In this document: positions 13,198 to 20,470 of the stretch, one piece after another
Position numbering within the stretch: position 1 is the stretch's first letter
Layout: the number at the start of each line of letters is the position of its first letter
Origin: Eikenella sp963548155
GTDB lineage: Bacteria; Pseudomonadota; Gammaproteobacteria; Burkholderiales; Neisseriaceae
Assembly: GCA_963548155.1 (NCBI GenBank)
Contig: CAUUTP010000026.1
Coordinates: 1-23,291, forward strand
Length of the DNA: 23,291 nucleotides
Reading direction: 5' to 3'
Notes under the pieces: generated by a model
The model's input: the letters and a program-made list of their open reading frames with translations, nothing else
Databases searched by the model: none
Told to the model about the DNA's origin: nothing
Position numbers and translations under genes: made by a program

Positions 13198-14433
13198 TTA
13201 GCCAACCACGTTACCCAAGTTGAACAAGGGCAGATACATGGCAACCAGAATCACACCGATGATACTACCTAATACCACCATAATAATCGGTTCCATCAGA
13301 GAAGATAGTGTGGCTACGGCATTGTCTACTTCTTCTTCATAGAACTCGGCAGCTTTATTGAGCATATCATCCAGTGCACCAGATTCTTCACCAATTGAGG
13401 TCATTTGCAAGACCATATTGGGGAATAGGTCGGTTGAGCTCATGGCGGTAGTTAACGAAGTACCTTGATTAACTTGATTTCTAATGCTTCTAGTGGCTTC
13501 TTCGTAAATGATGTTGCCGGAAGCACCACCTACAGAATCTAGTGCCTCTACCAACGGAACGCCGGCAGTAAACAAGGTAGCGGTGGTACGAGCCCAGCGA
13601 GCAATTGTACCTTTTTCTACAATATTACCGAAGATAGGCATTTTGAGCAGCATGCCATCAACCCGTTTTTGCAAGTCAGGGGAGCGTTTATGCCACTGAA
13701 TAAATCCGGCAACAGCGGCAATCATGATGATAATAACTAACCAGCCCCAAGCTACCATGAAATCGGAAATACCCATCATGAATTGAGTTAGTGCCGGCAT
13801 AGGGGCATTCATACCGTCATATACTTTTTTGAATTCGGGCAATACGAACATCATCATGATCATAACCAATACGATAGCTACCACTACTACGGCAATCGGA
13901 TAGGTTAATGCACTTTTAATTTTTTTCTTGATGGCAAGGGTTTTCTCTTTATACACAGCCAGTTTGTCAAGCAAGCTTTCTAGTACACCACCTGCCTCAC
14001 CCGCATCCACCAAGTTGCAATAAAAGGCATCAAAATATTTGGGGTGTTTGCGGAAGGCATTGGCCATGGATGTACCTTGCTCGATGTCGTTACGTACTTC
14101 CATTAAGAGCTTGGTCATGGCGGCATTAGAGTGGCCTTTTGCTACAATATCAAATGCCTGCATGACTGGTAGGCCAGCTTTCATCATGGTGGCCAACTGG
14201 CGGGTGAATACAGTAATGTCGCCCTGGGTAATTTTCTTTTCACGAACTTTTTTCTTTTTATGTAGGCTGATAACCTTAACGCGGCGGCGGGCAAGTTTGG
14301 CACGGGCATCCTGTTCGTCTTTGGCGACTACTTCGCCACGGACGATTTGCTCGGACTCCATGTGCCGGCCTTCAAATTCGTAGCTCACTCCCGCCACTTT
14401 TTTATTGGATTGGTTTCGTTTGTTTGTAGCCAT
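13198..14433 (-). CDS. pilG: Type IV pilus inner-membrane platform protein (PilG; PilC in Pseudomonas)
   Basis: GspF-family membrane protein on which the PilF and PilT motors act to assemble or retract pili; also needed for DNA uptake. The 411 residues hold two GspF repeats: the first starts at VFTRQLATMMKAGLPVMQAF (75-94) and ends in a hydrophobic helix (SALTYPIAVVVVAIVLVMIM), the second starts at RWARTTATLFTAGVPLVEAL and ends in a C-terminal helix (SLMEPIIMVVLGSIIGVILV). The N-terminal cytoplasmic region is strongly basic (HKKKKVREKK). AAGGGA lies 7-8 nt before the ATG at 14433. It begins 30 bp after the pilF stop, so the two are co-transcribed. Confidence 0.95.
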   Translation of the reverse strand: MATNKRNQSNKKVAGVSYEFEGRHMESEQIVRGEVVAKDEQDARAKLARRRVKVISLHKKKKVREKKITQGDITVFTRQLATMMKAGLPVMQAFDIVAKGHSNAAMTKLLMEVRNDIEQGTSMANAFRKHPKYFDAFYCNLVDAGEAGGVLESLLDKLAVYKEKTLAIKKKIKSALTYPIAVVVVAIVLVMIMMMFVLPEFKKVYDGMNAPMPALTQFMMGISDFMVAWGWLVIIIMIAAVAGFIQWHKRSPDLQKRVDGMLLKMPIFGNIVEKGTIARWARTTATLFTAGVPLVEALDSVGGASGNIIYEEATRSIRNQVNQGTSLTTAMSSTDLFPNMVLQMTSIGEESGALDDMLNKAAEFYEEEVDNAVATLSSLMEPIIMVVLGSIIGVILVAMYLPLFNLGNVVG

Positions 14434-14463
14434 GATGATTCCCTTTTAAATGAACGGACTTCA

Positions 14464-16140
14464 CTAGTCGTTAGTGGTGGCAAGAATTTCTTCTAAGGTA
14501 GTAATGCCTTGCATTGCTTTCAAAATGCCGGCTCGGCGTAAGTCCACCAGCCCGTCGGCATAGGCTTGCTCGGCAATATCCACCTCGGTGCCGTTATTGA
14601 TGATGATTTTCTGCATAGCATCAGTAACCGGCATGATTTCATATACACCGGCTCGGCCTTTGAAACCTTTGCCTTTGCAACGGTCGCAACCCACCTGACG
14701 GTATAGCTGCCAGTCGTCCTTGGCTAAGTCTTCTTCGGTGAAGCCGACTTTCAGCAAAGCCTCGGCTGGCGGACGCTCGATCGGTTGTTTGCAGGTGCAC
14801 AGTCGACGCACCAAACGCTGAGCCATAATCAGATTAACCGAGCTGGCGATATTGAACGGTGCTACCCCCATGTTCAACATACGGGATAGCGTGGCTGGAG
14901 CATTATTTGTGTGTAGGGTAGAGAACACCATGTGACCGGTTTGCGCAGCTTTAATGGCGATATCGGCAGTTTCCAAGTCGCGAATCTCACCCACCATGAT
15001 GATATCCGGGTCTTGACGCAGGAATGCTTTCAATGCTGCAGCAAATGTCATGCCCTGTTTATCGTTTACGTTTACCTGATTGATACCGGGCAAGTTAATC
15101 TCAGCTGGGTCTTCGGCGGTGGAGATGTTTACGCTATCGGTATTCAAAATGTTGAGGCAGGTATACAGCGACACGGTTTTACCCGAACCGGTCGGACCAG
15201 TTACCAGCACCATGCCGTACGGACGGTGGATGGCTTCCAACAGCAATTCTTTTTGGAAAGGTTCGAAACCCAGTTGGTTGATATTCAGCGTGGCGGCATC
15301 CGAGTTCAAAATACGCATTACAATTTTTTCGCCGAACAGTGTGGGCAACGTATTCACACGGAAGTCGATGGGTTTTTGGTTTTTATTGAACTGAAGCTGG
15401 ATACGGCCGTCTTGCGGAACGCGCTTTTCGGAAATATCCATTTTGGACATCACCTTGATACGTGAGGCAATTTGTCCACGAATATTTAGTGGAGGTTGTA
15501 CCACTTCGCGCAGCTGGCCATCGGTACGGAAACGGATACGCGCCATTTCTTCGTAGAATTCGAAATGAATATCGGATGCACCGGTGTTGAGGGCATCAGA
15601 CAGCACTTTGTAGATGAATTTGGCAATTGGACCGTCTTCTTCATCATCATCTATTTTAAGCGCTGCTGGTGCGGTCAGACCGGTTGTGTCAGCAGAGATC
15701 TCATCCAAAATAGCCGTAGATGTTTGGCTGGCGAACTCCAGTAGGCGGTCTAGTTGTTCATCGTTTACCAAAATCAGGTCGACAATCAGGCCGCTGGGGA
15801 AAACAAGTTTTTGGTATGTTTGCAACAAAGTAGGGTCTGAGACACCTAAAAACAGTTTTTGCCCACGCTTGAATAAGGGGATACAGCGGTGCTCGGTCAT
15901 CTGGCTGTCATTGAGCACGTCCGGCACCATCATACTGCGGGAGTAGAGGGACAAATCCAAAATCGGATAGTGGAACAGCTTGGCTAGAAGCAGTGCCAAA
16001 TCTGCCTGCTTGATAATGCCAGCCTCAGCTAGCATGGGAATGATATTTTTGTTTTGATTAACTTTTTCTCGGTATTTTTCAACCTGATCCTGCTCAATCA
16101 GTTTGTTTTGAAACAGGATGCGCAATAGTCCGATGCTCAT
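14464..16140 (-). CDS. pilF: Type IV pilus extension ATPase (PilF; PilB in Pseudomonas)
   Basis: Cytoplasmic hexameric ATPase that powers pilus assembly. The 558 residues comprise an N-terminal MSHEN-type domain (to about 150), a linker and the GspE/PilT ATPase core: Walker A GPTGSGKT (315-322), an Asp box near STAEDPAE, Walker B IIMVGEIRD (380-388) and a His box TGHMVFSTLHTN (401-412). The tetracysteine zinc site has C448, C450, C485 and C488 (CTC, then CDRC), which separates PilB/PilF from the retraction ATPase PilT. The ATG at 16140 has only a modest AGG upstream. It is the first gene of a six-gene leftward operon driven by a good promoter near 16260. Confidence 0.95.
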   Translation of the reverse strand: MSIGLLRILFQNKLIEQDQVEKYREKVNQNKNIIPMLAEAGIIKQADLALLLAKLFHYPILDLSLYSRSMMVPDVLNDSQMTEHRCIPLFKRGQKLFLGVSDPTLLQTYQKLVFPSGLIVDLILVNDEQLDRLLEFASQTSTAILDEISADTTGLTAPAALKIDDDEEDGPIAKFIYKVLSDALNTGASDIHFEFYEEMARIRFRTDGQLREVVQPPLNIRGQIASRIKVMSKMDISEKRVPQDGRIQLQFNKNQKPIDFRVNTLPTLFGEKIVMRILNSDAATLNINQLGFEPFQKELLLEAIHRPYGMVLVTGPTGSGKTVSLYTCLNILNTDSVNISTAEDPAEINLPGINQVNVNDKQGMTFAAALKAFLRQDPDIIMVGEIRDLETADIAIKAAQTGHMVFSTLHTNNAPATLSRMLNMGVAPFNIASSVNLIMAQRLVRRLCTCKQPIERPPAEALLKVGFTEEDLAKDDWQLYRQVGCDRCKGKGFKGRAGVYEIMPVTDAMQKIIINNGTEVDIAEQAYADGLVDLRRAGILKAMQGITTLEEILATTND

Positions 16141-16178
16141 ATATTTGCCTGAGTAAAGTAGAACGGATTTTAAAATTT

Positions 16179-16210
16179 CGGGCGGATATTTGCTTTTAGG
16201 ATGTCGCCCG
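16179..16210 (-). other. Possible hairpin in the pilF leader
   Basis: CGGGCG (16179-16184) and CGCCCG (16205-16210) could pair across 20 nt in the approximately 100-nt pilF 5' leader. The stem is only 6 bp, so this is weak. Confidence 0.25.
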
Positions 16211-16244
16211 TAAAGCCCGCATTTGGTAAGAATGCTTTTACACT

Positions 16245-16273
16245 ATTATAGTTAAGATGTGATTATAAGTTAA
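16245..16273 (-). promoter_or_regulatory. Sigma-70 promoter of the pilF operon
   Basis: Minus strand: TTAACT (16273-16268), a 17-bp spacer, and a perfect TATAAT (16250-16245). The pilF ATG is 105 bp downstream. The promoter lies past the recJ stop, so the pil operon need not depend on recJ transcription. Confidence 0.65.
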
Positions 16274-16383
16274 ATCATGGTAAGAATGCATCGTTTATGG
16301 GAAAAGTAGTTATTTCCTGTGGCTAGCTGGATATGGTGGTGTGTGAAAGAGATATAGATAAGAATTTTGGCTGTGTGGAATGA

Positions 16384-18081
16384 TTAGCCTGCTTCCCAGT
16401 GGTCGATGTGCAGTTGCAATTCATATTGGTTGCGCCATTGGTTGGCAATGGGGCGGTATACCGTGTGGATTTTGGCCGGGAGCTCTTCGGTACAGCGGAA
16501 GAACAGGGCTTCCACAGTGTGTCCATCGCAGTTTAGGCCGGCTTTTTTGTGACCGTTACCTACTACCCGTTGCCACAATACTTCAAATTGGTTGTGGAAA
16601 CATGGCTGCTGAAAACCTTGCCCCCATACCTGGTTGGATAGTGTTTCGGCAGTGTGCAGGGAAATTTCTTCCGGGGTCAGGCTGCCGTCGGTGAGGAAGG
16701 TTCGGGTGAGTGCGTCTTGATCCAGCAGTTCGGTTAGTACACTTTCAAAAGCCTGCTGGAAGTGTGGGAAATCCTGCTCACGGATGCTGAGGCCGGCTGC
16801 CATGGCGTGGCCACCGAATTTTAGAATTAGCTCGGGATGGCGTTTGGCCACTAAGTCGATGGCATCGCGCAGATGCAATGAGGGAATAGAACGGCCGGAG
16901 CCGCGCAGTTCACCATTGCCTGTGGGGGCGAATACGATGGTGGGACGGTGGAAGCGATCTTTGAGCCGACCGGCCACGATGCCAACCACGCCTTGATGCC
17001 AATTGGGATGAAAAGCAGTAATGCTCAGGCTGTTGCCAACGATAATTTGATCGGCCAGGGCAAGGGCTTCCTGCAGCATGTTTTGTTCGATTTCCTGCCG
17101 CGCACGGTTCAGTTCGTTTAGCTGTTCGGCTAGTTCGGTGGCGGTGGCCAGGTCTTCGGCCAGCAGGCAGGCAATACCAATTTCCATGTTTTCTAAGCGG
17201 CCGGCAGCGTTGATGCGCGGGCCGATGGCAAAGCCCAAGTCAAACGGTTTGGCCTGCCGCATATCACGCTTGGCCACCTGAAAAAGAGCCCGAATACCAG
17301 GACGGGTTTTGCCAATCTGCATTCGTTTTAGCCCTTGGCTAACCAAGATTCGATTGTTGTAATCCAATGTCACCACATCGGCCACAGTGCCCAGTGCCAC
17401 CAAGTCTAAAAGCTCAGCCAAATTGGGTTCAGGTAGCCTTTGCGGGTTGAACCATTGTTGGGTGCGCAGCAGGGCGCGCAGGGCAGTTAATACATAGAAG
17501 ATTACGCCTACGCCGGCCAGATTCTTGCTGGCAAACGTGCATCCTGGTTGATTGGGGTTAACGATGATGCATTCAGGTAGCGTGTCGCCCGGCAAGTGGT
17601 GGTCGGTAATGATCACGTCCATGCCCAATGCTTGGGCACGGGCTACACCGGTAGTGCTGGAAATACCGTTATCTACGGTTAACAGCAGTTGAGTGCCTCG
17701 TTCGACAGCCAACTCGGCCAATTGCGGGGTGAGGCCGTAGCCGTGTTTAAAACGGTCTGGTACTAAAAACTCCACTCGTGCACCCATGCGGCGCAAGCCT
17801 AAAATGCCCACCGCACAGGCTGTGGCGCCGTCGGCATCGTAGTCAGCCACAATTAAAATTCGCTCTTGCTCCCGGATGGCGTGAGCCAACCGTTCGGCGG
17901 CGGCATCAATATTTTTCAGCGATTGATAGGGCAGCAAGCTGGCTAAATGGTTATGTAGTTCGGCGGGGGAGCGGACATTGCGGGCTGCAAACAAACGTGC
18001 CAACAAGGGCGGAGTGCCTGCGGCCAGAAGGGCTTGTTCGGCTTCGGGGTTGGCTTGTCGGGTACGGATAACGGCGTTCAT
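16384..18081 (-). CDS. recJ: Single-stranded-DNA-specific 5'-3' exonuclease RecJ
   Basis: Metal-dependent exonuclease of the DHH family acting in RecF-pathway recombination, mismatch repair and base excision repair. The 565 residues match the family. Motifs are visible in order: I, VADYDADGATA (78-88); II, LTVDNGISS (134-142); III, ITDHHLPGD (158-166), the DHH signature; and a C-terminal DHHA1 motif KFGGHAMAAGLS, followed by an OB-like region. The ATG at 18081 is accepted because the frame closes upstream and the N-terminus is normal; the ribosome binding site is poor. One perfect eikDUS (17428-17439) and one single-mismatch copy (17572-17583) lie inside. It is a repair gene next to the pil/competence operon. 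Confidence 0.95.
   Translation of the reverse strand: MNAVIRTRQANPEAEQALLAAGTPPLLARLFAARNVRSPAELHNHLASLLPYQSLKNIDAAAERLAHAIREQERILIVADYDADGATACAVGILGLRRMGARVEFLVPDRFKHGYGLTPQLAELAVERGTQLLLTVDNGISSTTGVARAQALGMDVIITDHHLPGDTLPECIIVNPNQPGCTFASKNLAGVGVIFYVLTALRALLRTQQWFNPQRLPEPNLAELLDLVALGTVADVVTLDYNNRILVSQGLKRMQIGKTRPGIRALFQVAKRDMRQAKPFDLGFAIGPRINAAGRLENMEIGIACLLAEDLATATELAEQLNELNRARQEIEQNMLQEALALADQIIVGNSLSITAFHPNWHQGVVGIVAGRLKDRFHRPTIVFAPTGNGELRGSGRSIPSLHLRDAIDLVAKRHPELILKFGGHAMAAGLSIREQDFPHFQQAFESVLTELLDQDALTRTFLTDGSLTPEEISLHTAETLSNQVWGQGFQQPCFHNQFEVLWQRVVGNGHKKAGLNCDGHTVEALFFRCTEELPAKIHTVYRPIANQWRNQYELQLHIDHWEAG
17428..17439 (-). repeat. eikDUS inside recJ
   Basis: Perfect TTCAGGTAGCCT on the plus strand; a second copy with one mismatch is at 17572-17583. 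Confidence 0.85.
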
Positions 18082-18167
18082 AAAGCCATGGCGAGTAGTA
18101 AAGTAAGCTATTTATTATAGCGCAAACTGCGCATGCTGAGAGATTTCTGACGGTTTGAGAGAGAAAT

Positions 18168-18193
18168 TTATAAAAGTTTTTTCACTTTTATAA
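18168..18193. promoter_or_regulatory. Perfect 9-bp AT-rich dyad between recJ and the tRNA genes
   Basis: TTATAAAAG (18168-18176) and CTTTTATAA (18185-18193) are separated by 8 bp, about 87 bp upstream of the recJ ATG. It may be an operator or overlap the recJ promoter (TTATAA-like hexamers on the minus strand). Confidence 0.35.
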
Positions 18194-18236
18194 CAGAGTG
18201 TTGATATTTTAACGTAAGTTTTTTGCAAGATAATGC

Positions 18237-18265
18237 TTGCAATGATGTGGAGAGTTTGGTTTAAT
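18237..18265 (+). promoter_or_regulatory. Probable promoter of the tRNA-Val/tRNA-Asp unit
   Basis: TTGCAA (18237-18242), a 17-bp spacer and TTTAAT (18260-18265; five of six matches to TATAAT) lie 30 bp before the mature 5' end of tRNA-Val. Confidence 0.55.
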
Positions 18266-18295
18266 TCGCATCTTCTAGTGCTGTGCACGAAACAT

Positions 18296-18371
18296 GGGTG
18301 ATTAGCTCAGTTGGTAGAGCGTCTGCCTTACAAGCAGAATGTCGGCGGTTCGACTCCGTCATCACCCACCA
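18296..18371 (+). tRNA. tRNA-Val (anticodon TAC)
   Basis: A 76-nt cloverleaf: acceptor GGGTGAT pairs with ATCACCC, followed by encoded ACCA. The D arm is AGCTCAGTTGGTAGAGC. The anticodon arm is TCTGC-CTTACAA-GCAGA with anticodon TAC, and the T loop is TTCGACT. Nearly identical in layout to E. coli tRNA-Val(UAC). CCA is encoded. Confidence 0.97.
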
Positions 18372-18382
18372 TTTTTTTGCGC

Positions 18383-18459
18383 GCGGTGGTAGCTCAGTTG
18401 GTTAGAGTACCGGCCTGTCACGCCGGTGGTCGCGGGTTCGAGTCCCGTCCACCGCGCCA
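18383..18459 (+). tRNA. tRNA-Asp (anticodon GTC)
   Basis: A 77-nt cloverleaf: acceptor GCGGTGG pairs with CCACCGC, then discriminator G and encoded CCA. The anticodon arm is CCGGC-CTGTCAC-GCCGG with anticodon GTC, and the T arm is GCGGG-TTCGAGT-CCCGT. It starts 11 bp after tRNA-Val, so the two are co-transcribed. Confidence 0.97.
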
Positions 18460-18468
18460 TTTATAATT

Positions 18469-18500
18469 TAAACCCCTCTGCTGAAAGGCAGAGGGGTTTT
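18469..18500 (+). terminator. Intrinsic terminator of the tRNA unit
   Basis: AACCCCTCTGC, a 6-nt loop, then GCAGAGGGGTTTT: an 11-bp stem with T-tract, 10 bp past tRNA-Asp. Confidence 0.92.
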
Positions 18501-18557
18501 AGCATTTCTGATTGTAATATTCCGTATATTGCCGCCGTGAAAAACTGCTTGGTTTTA

Positions 18558-18566
18558 TGGTATATT
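18558..18566 (+). promoter_or_regulatory. Possible extended -10 promoter of fumC
   Basis: TGGTATATT fits an extended -10 (TGn before TATATT), about 150 bp upstream of the fumC start; the -35 is weak (TGAAAA). The leader between contains a small GCTGCT/AGCAGC hairpin (18649-18666). Confidence 0.35.
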
Positions 18567-18718
18567 CGCCGTGGCCGATAATAGGTTGGACTACTTTTTA
18601 TATAGTATTTTCAAATTAATATGATGCAAAGGCTGCCCGCTTGGTTACGCTGCTATTGGAAGCAGCTATAGCCAGTTGGTTTTAACTTAGACATTTAACA
18701 AACTTCAGGAGTTGCATG

Positions 18719-20113
18719 ATGGAATTTCGCATTGAAAAAGATACCATGGGGGAAGTAAAGGTGCCGGCCAACCGGTATTGGGGCGCACAAACCGAGCGCT
18801 CACGCAACAACTTCAAAATCGGCCCGGCTGCTTCTATGCCGCATGAAATTATTGAAGCCTTTGCCTATTTGAAAAAAGCAGCCGCTTTTGCCAATGCCGA
18901 CTTGGGTGTCTTGCCTGCTGAGAAGCGCGACCTGATTGCCGCCGCCTGCGACGAAATTTTGGCGCACAAGCTGGATGAAGAGTTTCCGCTGGTGATTTGG
19001 CAAACCGGCTCCGGCACCCAATCCAACATGAATTTGAACGAAGTCATTTCCAACCGCGCCCACGTGTTGAACGGCGGCAAACTGGGTGAGAAAAGTGTTA
19101 TCCACCCCAATGACGACGTAAACAAATCCCAGTCTTCCAACGACACCTATCCCACCGCCATGCACATTGCTGCTTACCAAAAAGTAGTGCAGCACACCCT
19201 GCCCGCCGTTAAACGACTGCAAAAAACCTTGGCTGCCAAAGCCGAGGCATTTGCCGATGTGGTGAAAATCGGCCGTACTCATCTGATGGATGCTACGCCG
19301 CTCACCCTTGGCCAAGAGTTTTCCGCCTATGCCGCCCAGCTTGCCTACGGCATTCGCGCCTTGGAGAACACCCTGCCGCATCTGGCCGAGCTCGCTTTAG
19401 GTGGCACCGCTGTGGGCACCGGCTTGAACACGCCCAAAGGCTACGATGTTCAGGTAGCCTCCTATATCGCCAAATTCACCGGTCTGCCTTTCGTTACCGC
19501 ACCGAACAAATTCGAAGCATTGGCCACGCATGATGCCATTGTGGAAACCCACGGCGCATTGAAACAGTTGGCTGTGTCGCTGTATAAAATCGCCAACGAT
19601 ATTCGCTTGTTGGCTTCCGGTCCGCGCTCCGGTATCGGTGAAATTCTGATTCCCGAGAATGAGCCCGGCTCCTCCATCATGCCCGGCAAAGTTAACCCCA
19701 CCCAATGTGAAGCCCTCACCATGGTGTGCGCCCAAGTGTTGGGTAACGATACCGCCATTTCCTTCTCCGGCACGCAGGGCCAGTTCCAGCTCAACGTGTT
19801 CAAGCCTGTGATGGCTGCCAACTTCCTGCAATCTGCGCAGCTCTTGGCTGATGCCTGCATCTCGTTTGACGAACACTGCGCAGCCGGCATTGAGCCCAAC
19901 CTGCCGCGCATCAAACAGCAGCTCGACAACTCCCTGATGCTGGTTACCGCGCTGAACACCAAAATCGGCTACGAAAACGCTGCCAAAATCGCCAAAGCCG
20001 CTCACAAAAACGGCACCACCCTGCGTGAAGAAGCCGTGAAATCCGGTCTCTTGACCGCCGAACAGTTTGACGACTGGGTACGTCCTGCCGATATGGTAGG
20101 CAGTTTGAAATAA
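18719..20113 (+). CDS. fumC: Class II fumarate hydratase
   Basis: Iron-independent fumarase interconverting fumarate and malate in the TCA cycle; cytoplasmic homotetramer. From the second ATG it is 464 residues. Signature blocks are TGSGTQSNMNLNEV (97-110), HPNDDVNKSQSSND (129-142), KIGRTHLMDATPLTLGQE (183-200) and the superfamily signature GSSIMPGKVNP (317-327). AGGAG at 18707-18711 is 7 nt from the ATG at 18719 and only 4 nt from the adjacent ATG at 18716; I prefer 18719, but either is possible. It has its own terminator. A perfect eikDUS (19449-19460) is inside. It is an oxygen-stable enzyme, which suits a facultative organism. Confidence 0.97.
   Translation: MEFRIEKDTMGEVKVPANRYWGAQTERSRNNFKIGPAASMPHEIIEAFAYLKKAAAFANADLGVLPAEKRDLIAAACDEILAHKLDEEFPLVIWQTGSGTQSNMNLNEVISNRAHVLNGGKLGEKSVIHPNDDVNKSQSSNDTYPTAMHIAAYQKVVQHTLPAVKRLQKTLAAKAEAFADVVKIGRTHLMDATPLTLGQEFSAYAAQLAYGIRALENTLPHLAELALGGTAVGTGLNTPKGYDVQVASYIAKFTGLPFVTAPNKFEALATHDAIVETHGALKQLAVSLYKIANDIRLLASGPRSGIGEILIPENEPGSSIMPGKVNPTQCEALTMVCAQVLGNDTAISFSGTQGQFQLNVFKPVMAANFLQSAQLLADACISFDEHCAAGIEPNLPRIKQQLDNSLMLVTALNTKIGYENAAKIAKAAHKNGTTLREEAVKSGLLTAEQFDDWVRPADMVGSLK
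19449..19460 (-). repeat. eikDUS inside fumC
   Basis: Perfect TTCAGGTAGCCT on the plus strand, read within the DVQVAS segment of fumC. Confidence 0.85.
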
Positions 20114-20127
20114 GTCTGGTAAGGAAG

Positions 20128-20161
20128 AAGCGCATATTGGAAACAGTATGCGCTTTATTTT
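20128..20161 (+). terminator. Intrinsic terminator of fumC
   Basis: AAGCGCATA (20128-20136) pairs with TATGCGCTT (20147-20155) across a 10-nt loop, followed by TATTTTG. It lies 15 bp past the stop codon. Confidence 0.88.
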
Positions 20162-20183
20162 GTTTGCTGTTTGCACGGCAGGA

Positions 20184-20224
20184 AGGCTACCTGAAAAGTG
20201 TTTGTTTGGATTTTCAGGTAGCCT
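20184..20224. repeat. Inverted eikDUS pair after fumC
   Basis: eikDUS at 20184-20195 and its complement at 20213-20224 form a stem of about 14 bp with a loop of about 15 nt. It may be a second terminator for fumC read-through; no long T-tract follows. Confidence 0.7.
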
Positions 20225-20249
20225 GTTGATGATATTTGTATCGGTATGG

Positions 20250-20349
20250 CCATAGTTAAAGCGCTTATTTCTGCATACTGTATCGGCAAGCTTTGCCATA
20301 CTACGGCGGCTCGCTGCTCGGTATGAAGCAATAAGTGCTTTAACTATGG
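20250..20349. repeat. MITE-like element of 100 bp, not a Correia element
   Basis: The terminal inverted repeats are CCATAGTTAAAGCGCTTATT at left and, inverted, CCATAGTTAAAGCACTTATT at right; similarity continues to about 29 bp (CATAC). Between them are a GGCAAGCTTTGCC hairpin and a GGCGGCTCGCTGCTCG segment. There is no reading frame of note and no obvious target duplication. The design (about 100 bp, long imperfect ends, GC-rich core with GGCTCGC words) parallels the Correia element at 10538-10641, but the ends differ. I do not recognise it as a named family. The rest of the 357-bp gap between fumC and the next gene holds the hairpins listed separately. Confidence 0.7.
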
Positions 20350-20382
20350 GTGCCCGAGGGTAACTGTTGAGTGCAATCTAAA

Positions 20383-20441
20383 AGGCTACCTGAAAGCTTG
20401 GCTTCGCAGAAACTTCGCTGCGTTGCGCTTTCAGGTAGCCT
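20383..20441 (-). terminator. DUS-bounded terminator of the secreted-protein gene
   Basis: eikDUS at 20383-20394 and its complement at 20430-20441; the arms extend to AGGCTACCTGAAAGC. It lies 29 bp past the stop of the leftward gene and is followed on that strand by CCTTTTAG. The interior holds CGCAGAAACTTCGCTGC (20405-20421), the inverted copy of the 17-mer at 9074-9090. Confidence 0.75.
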
Positions 20442-20470
20442 TTGCTTGTGATTACTAACGGCTTAGTTTG

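Noticed and set aside
17271..17282. DUS-like TGGCCACCTGAA inside recJ
   Set aside because: Two mismatches, including the core; not counted.
18621..18671. 16-codon mini-frame in the fumC leader (MMQRLPAWLRCYWKQL)
   Set aside because: No Shine-Dalgarno and no attenuator arrangement; probably chance.
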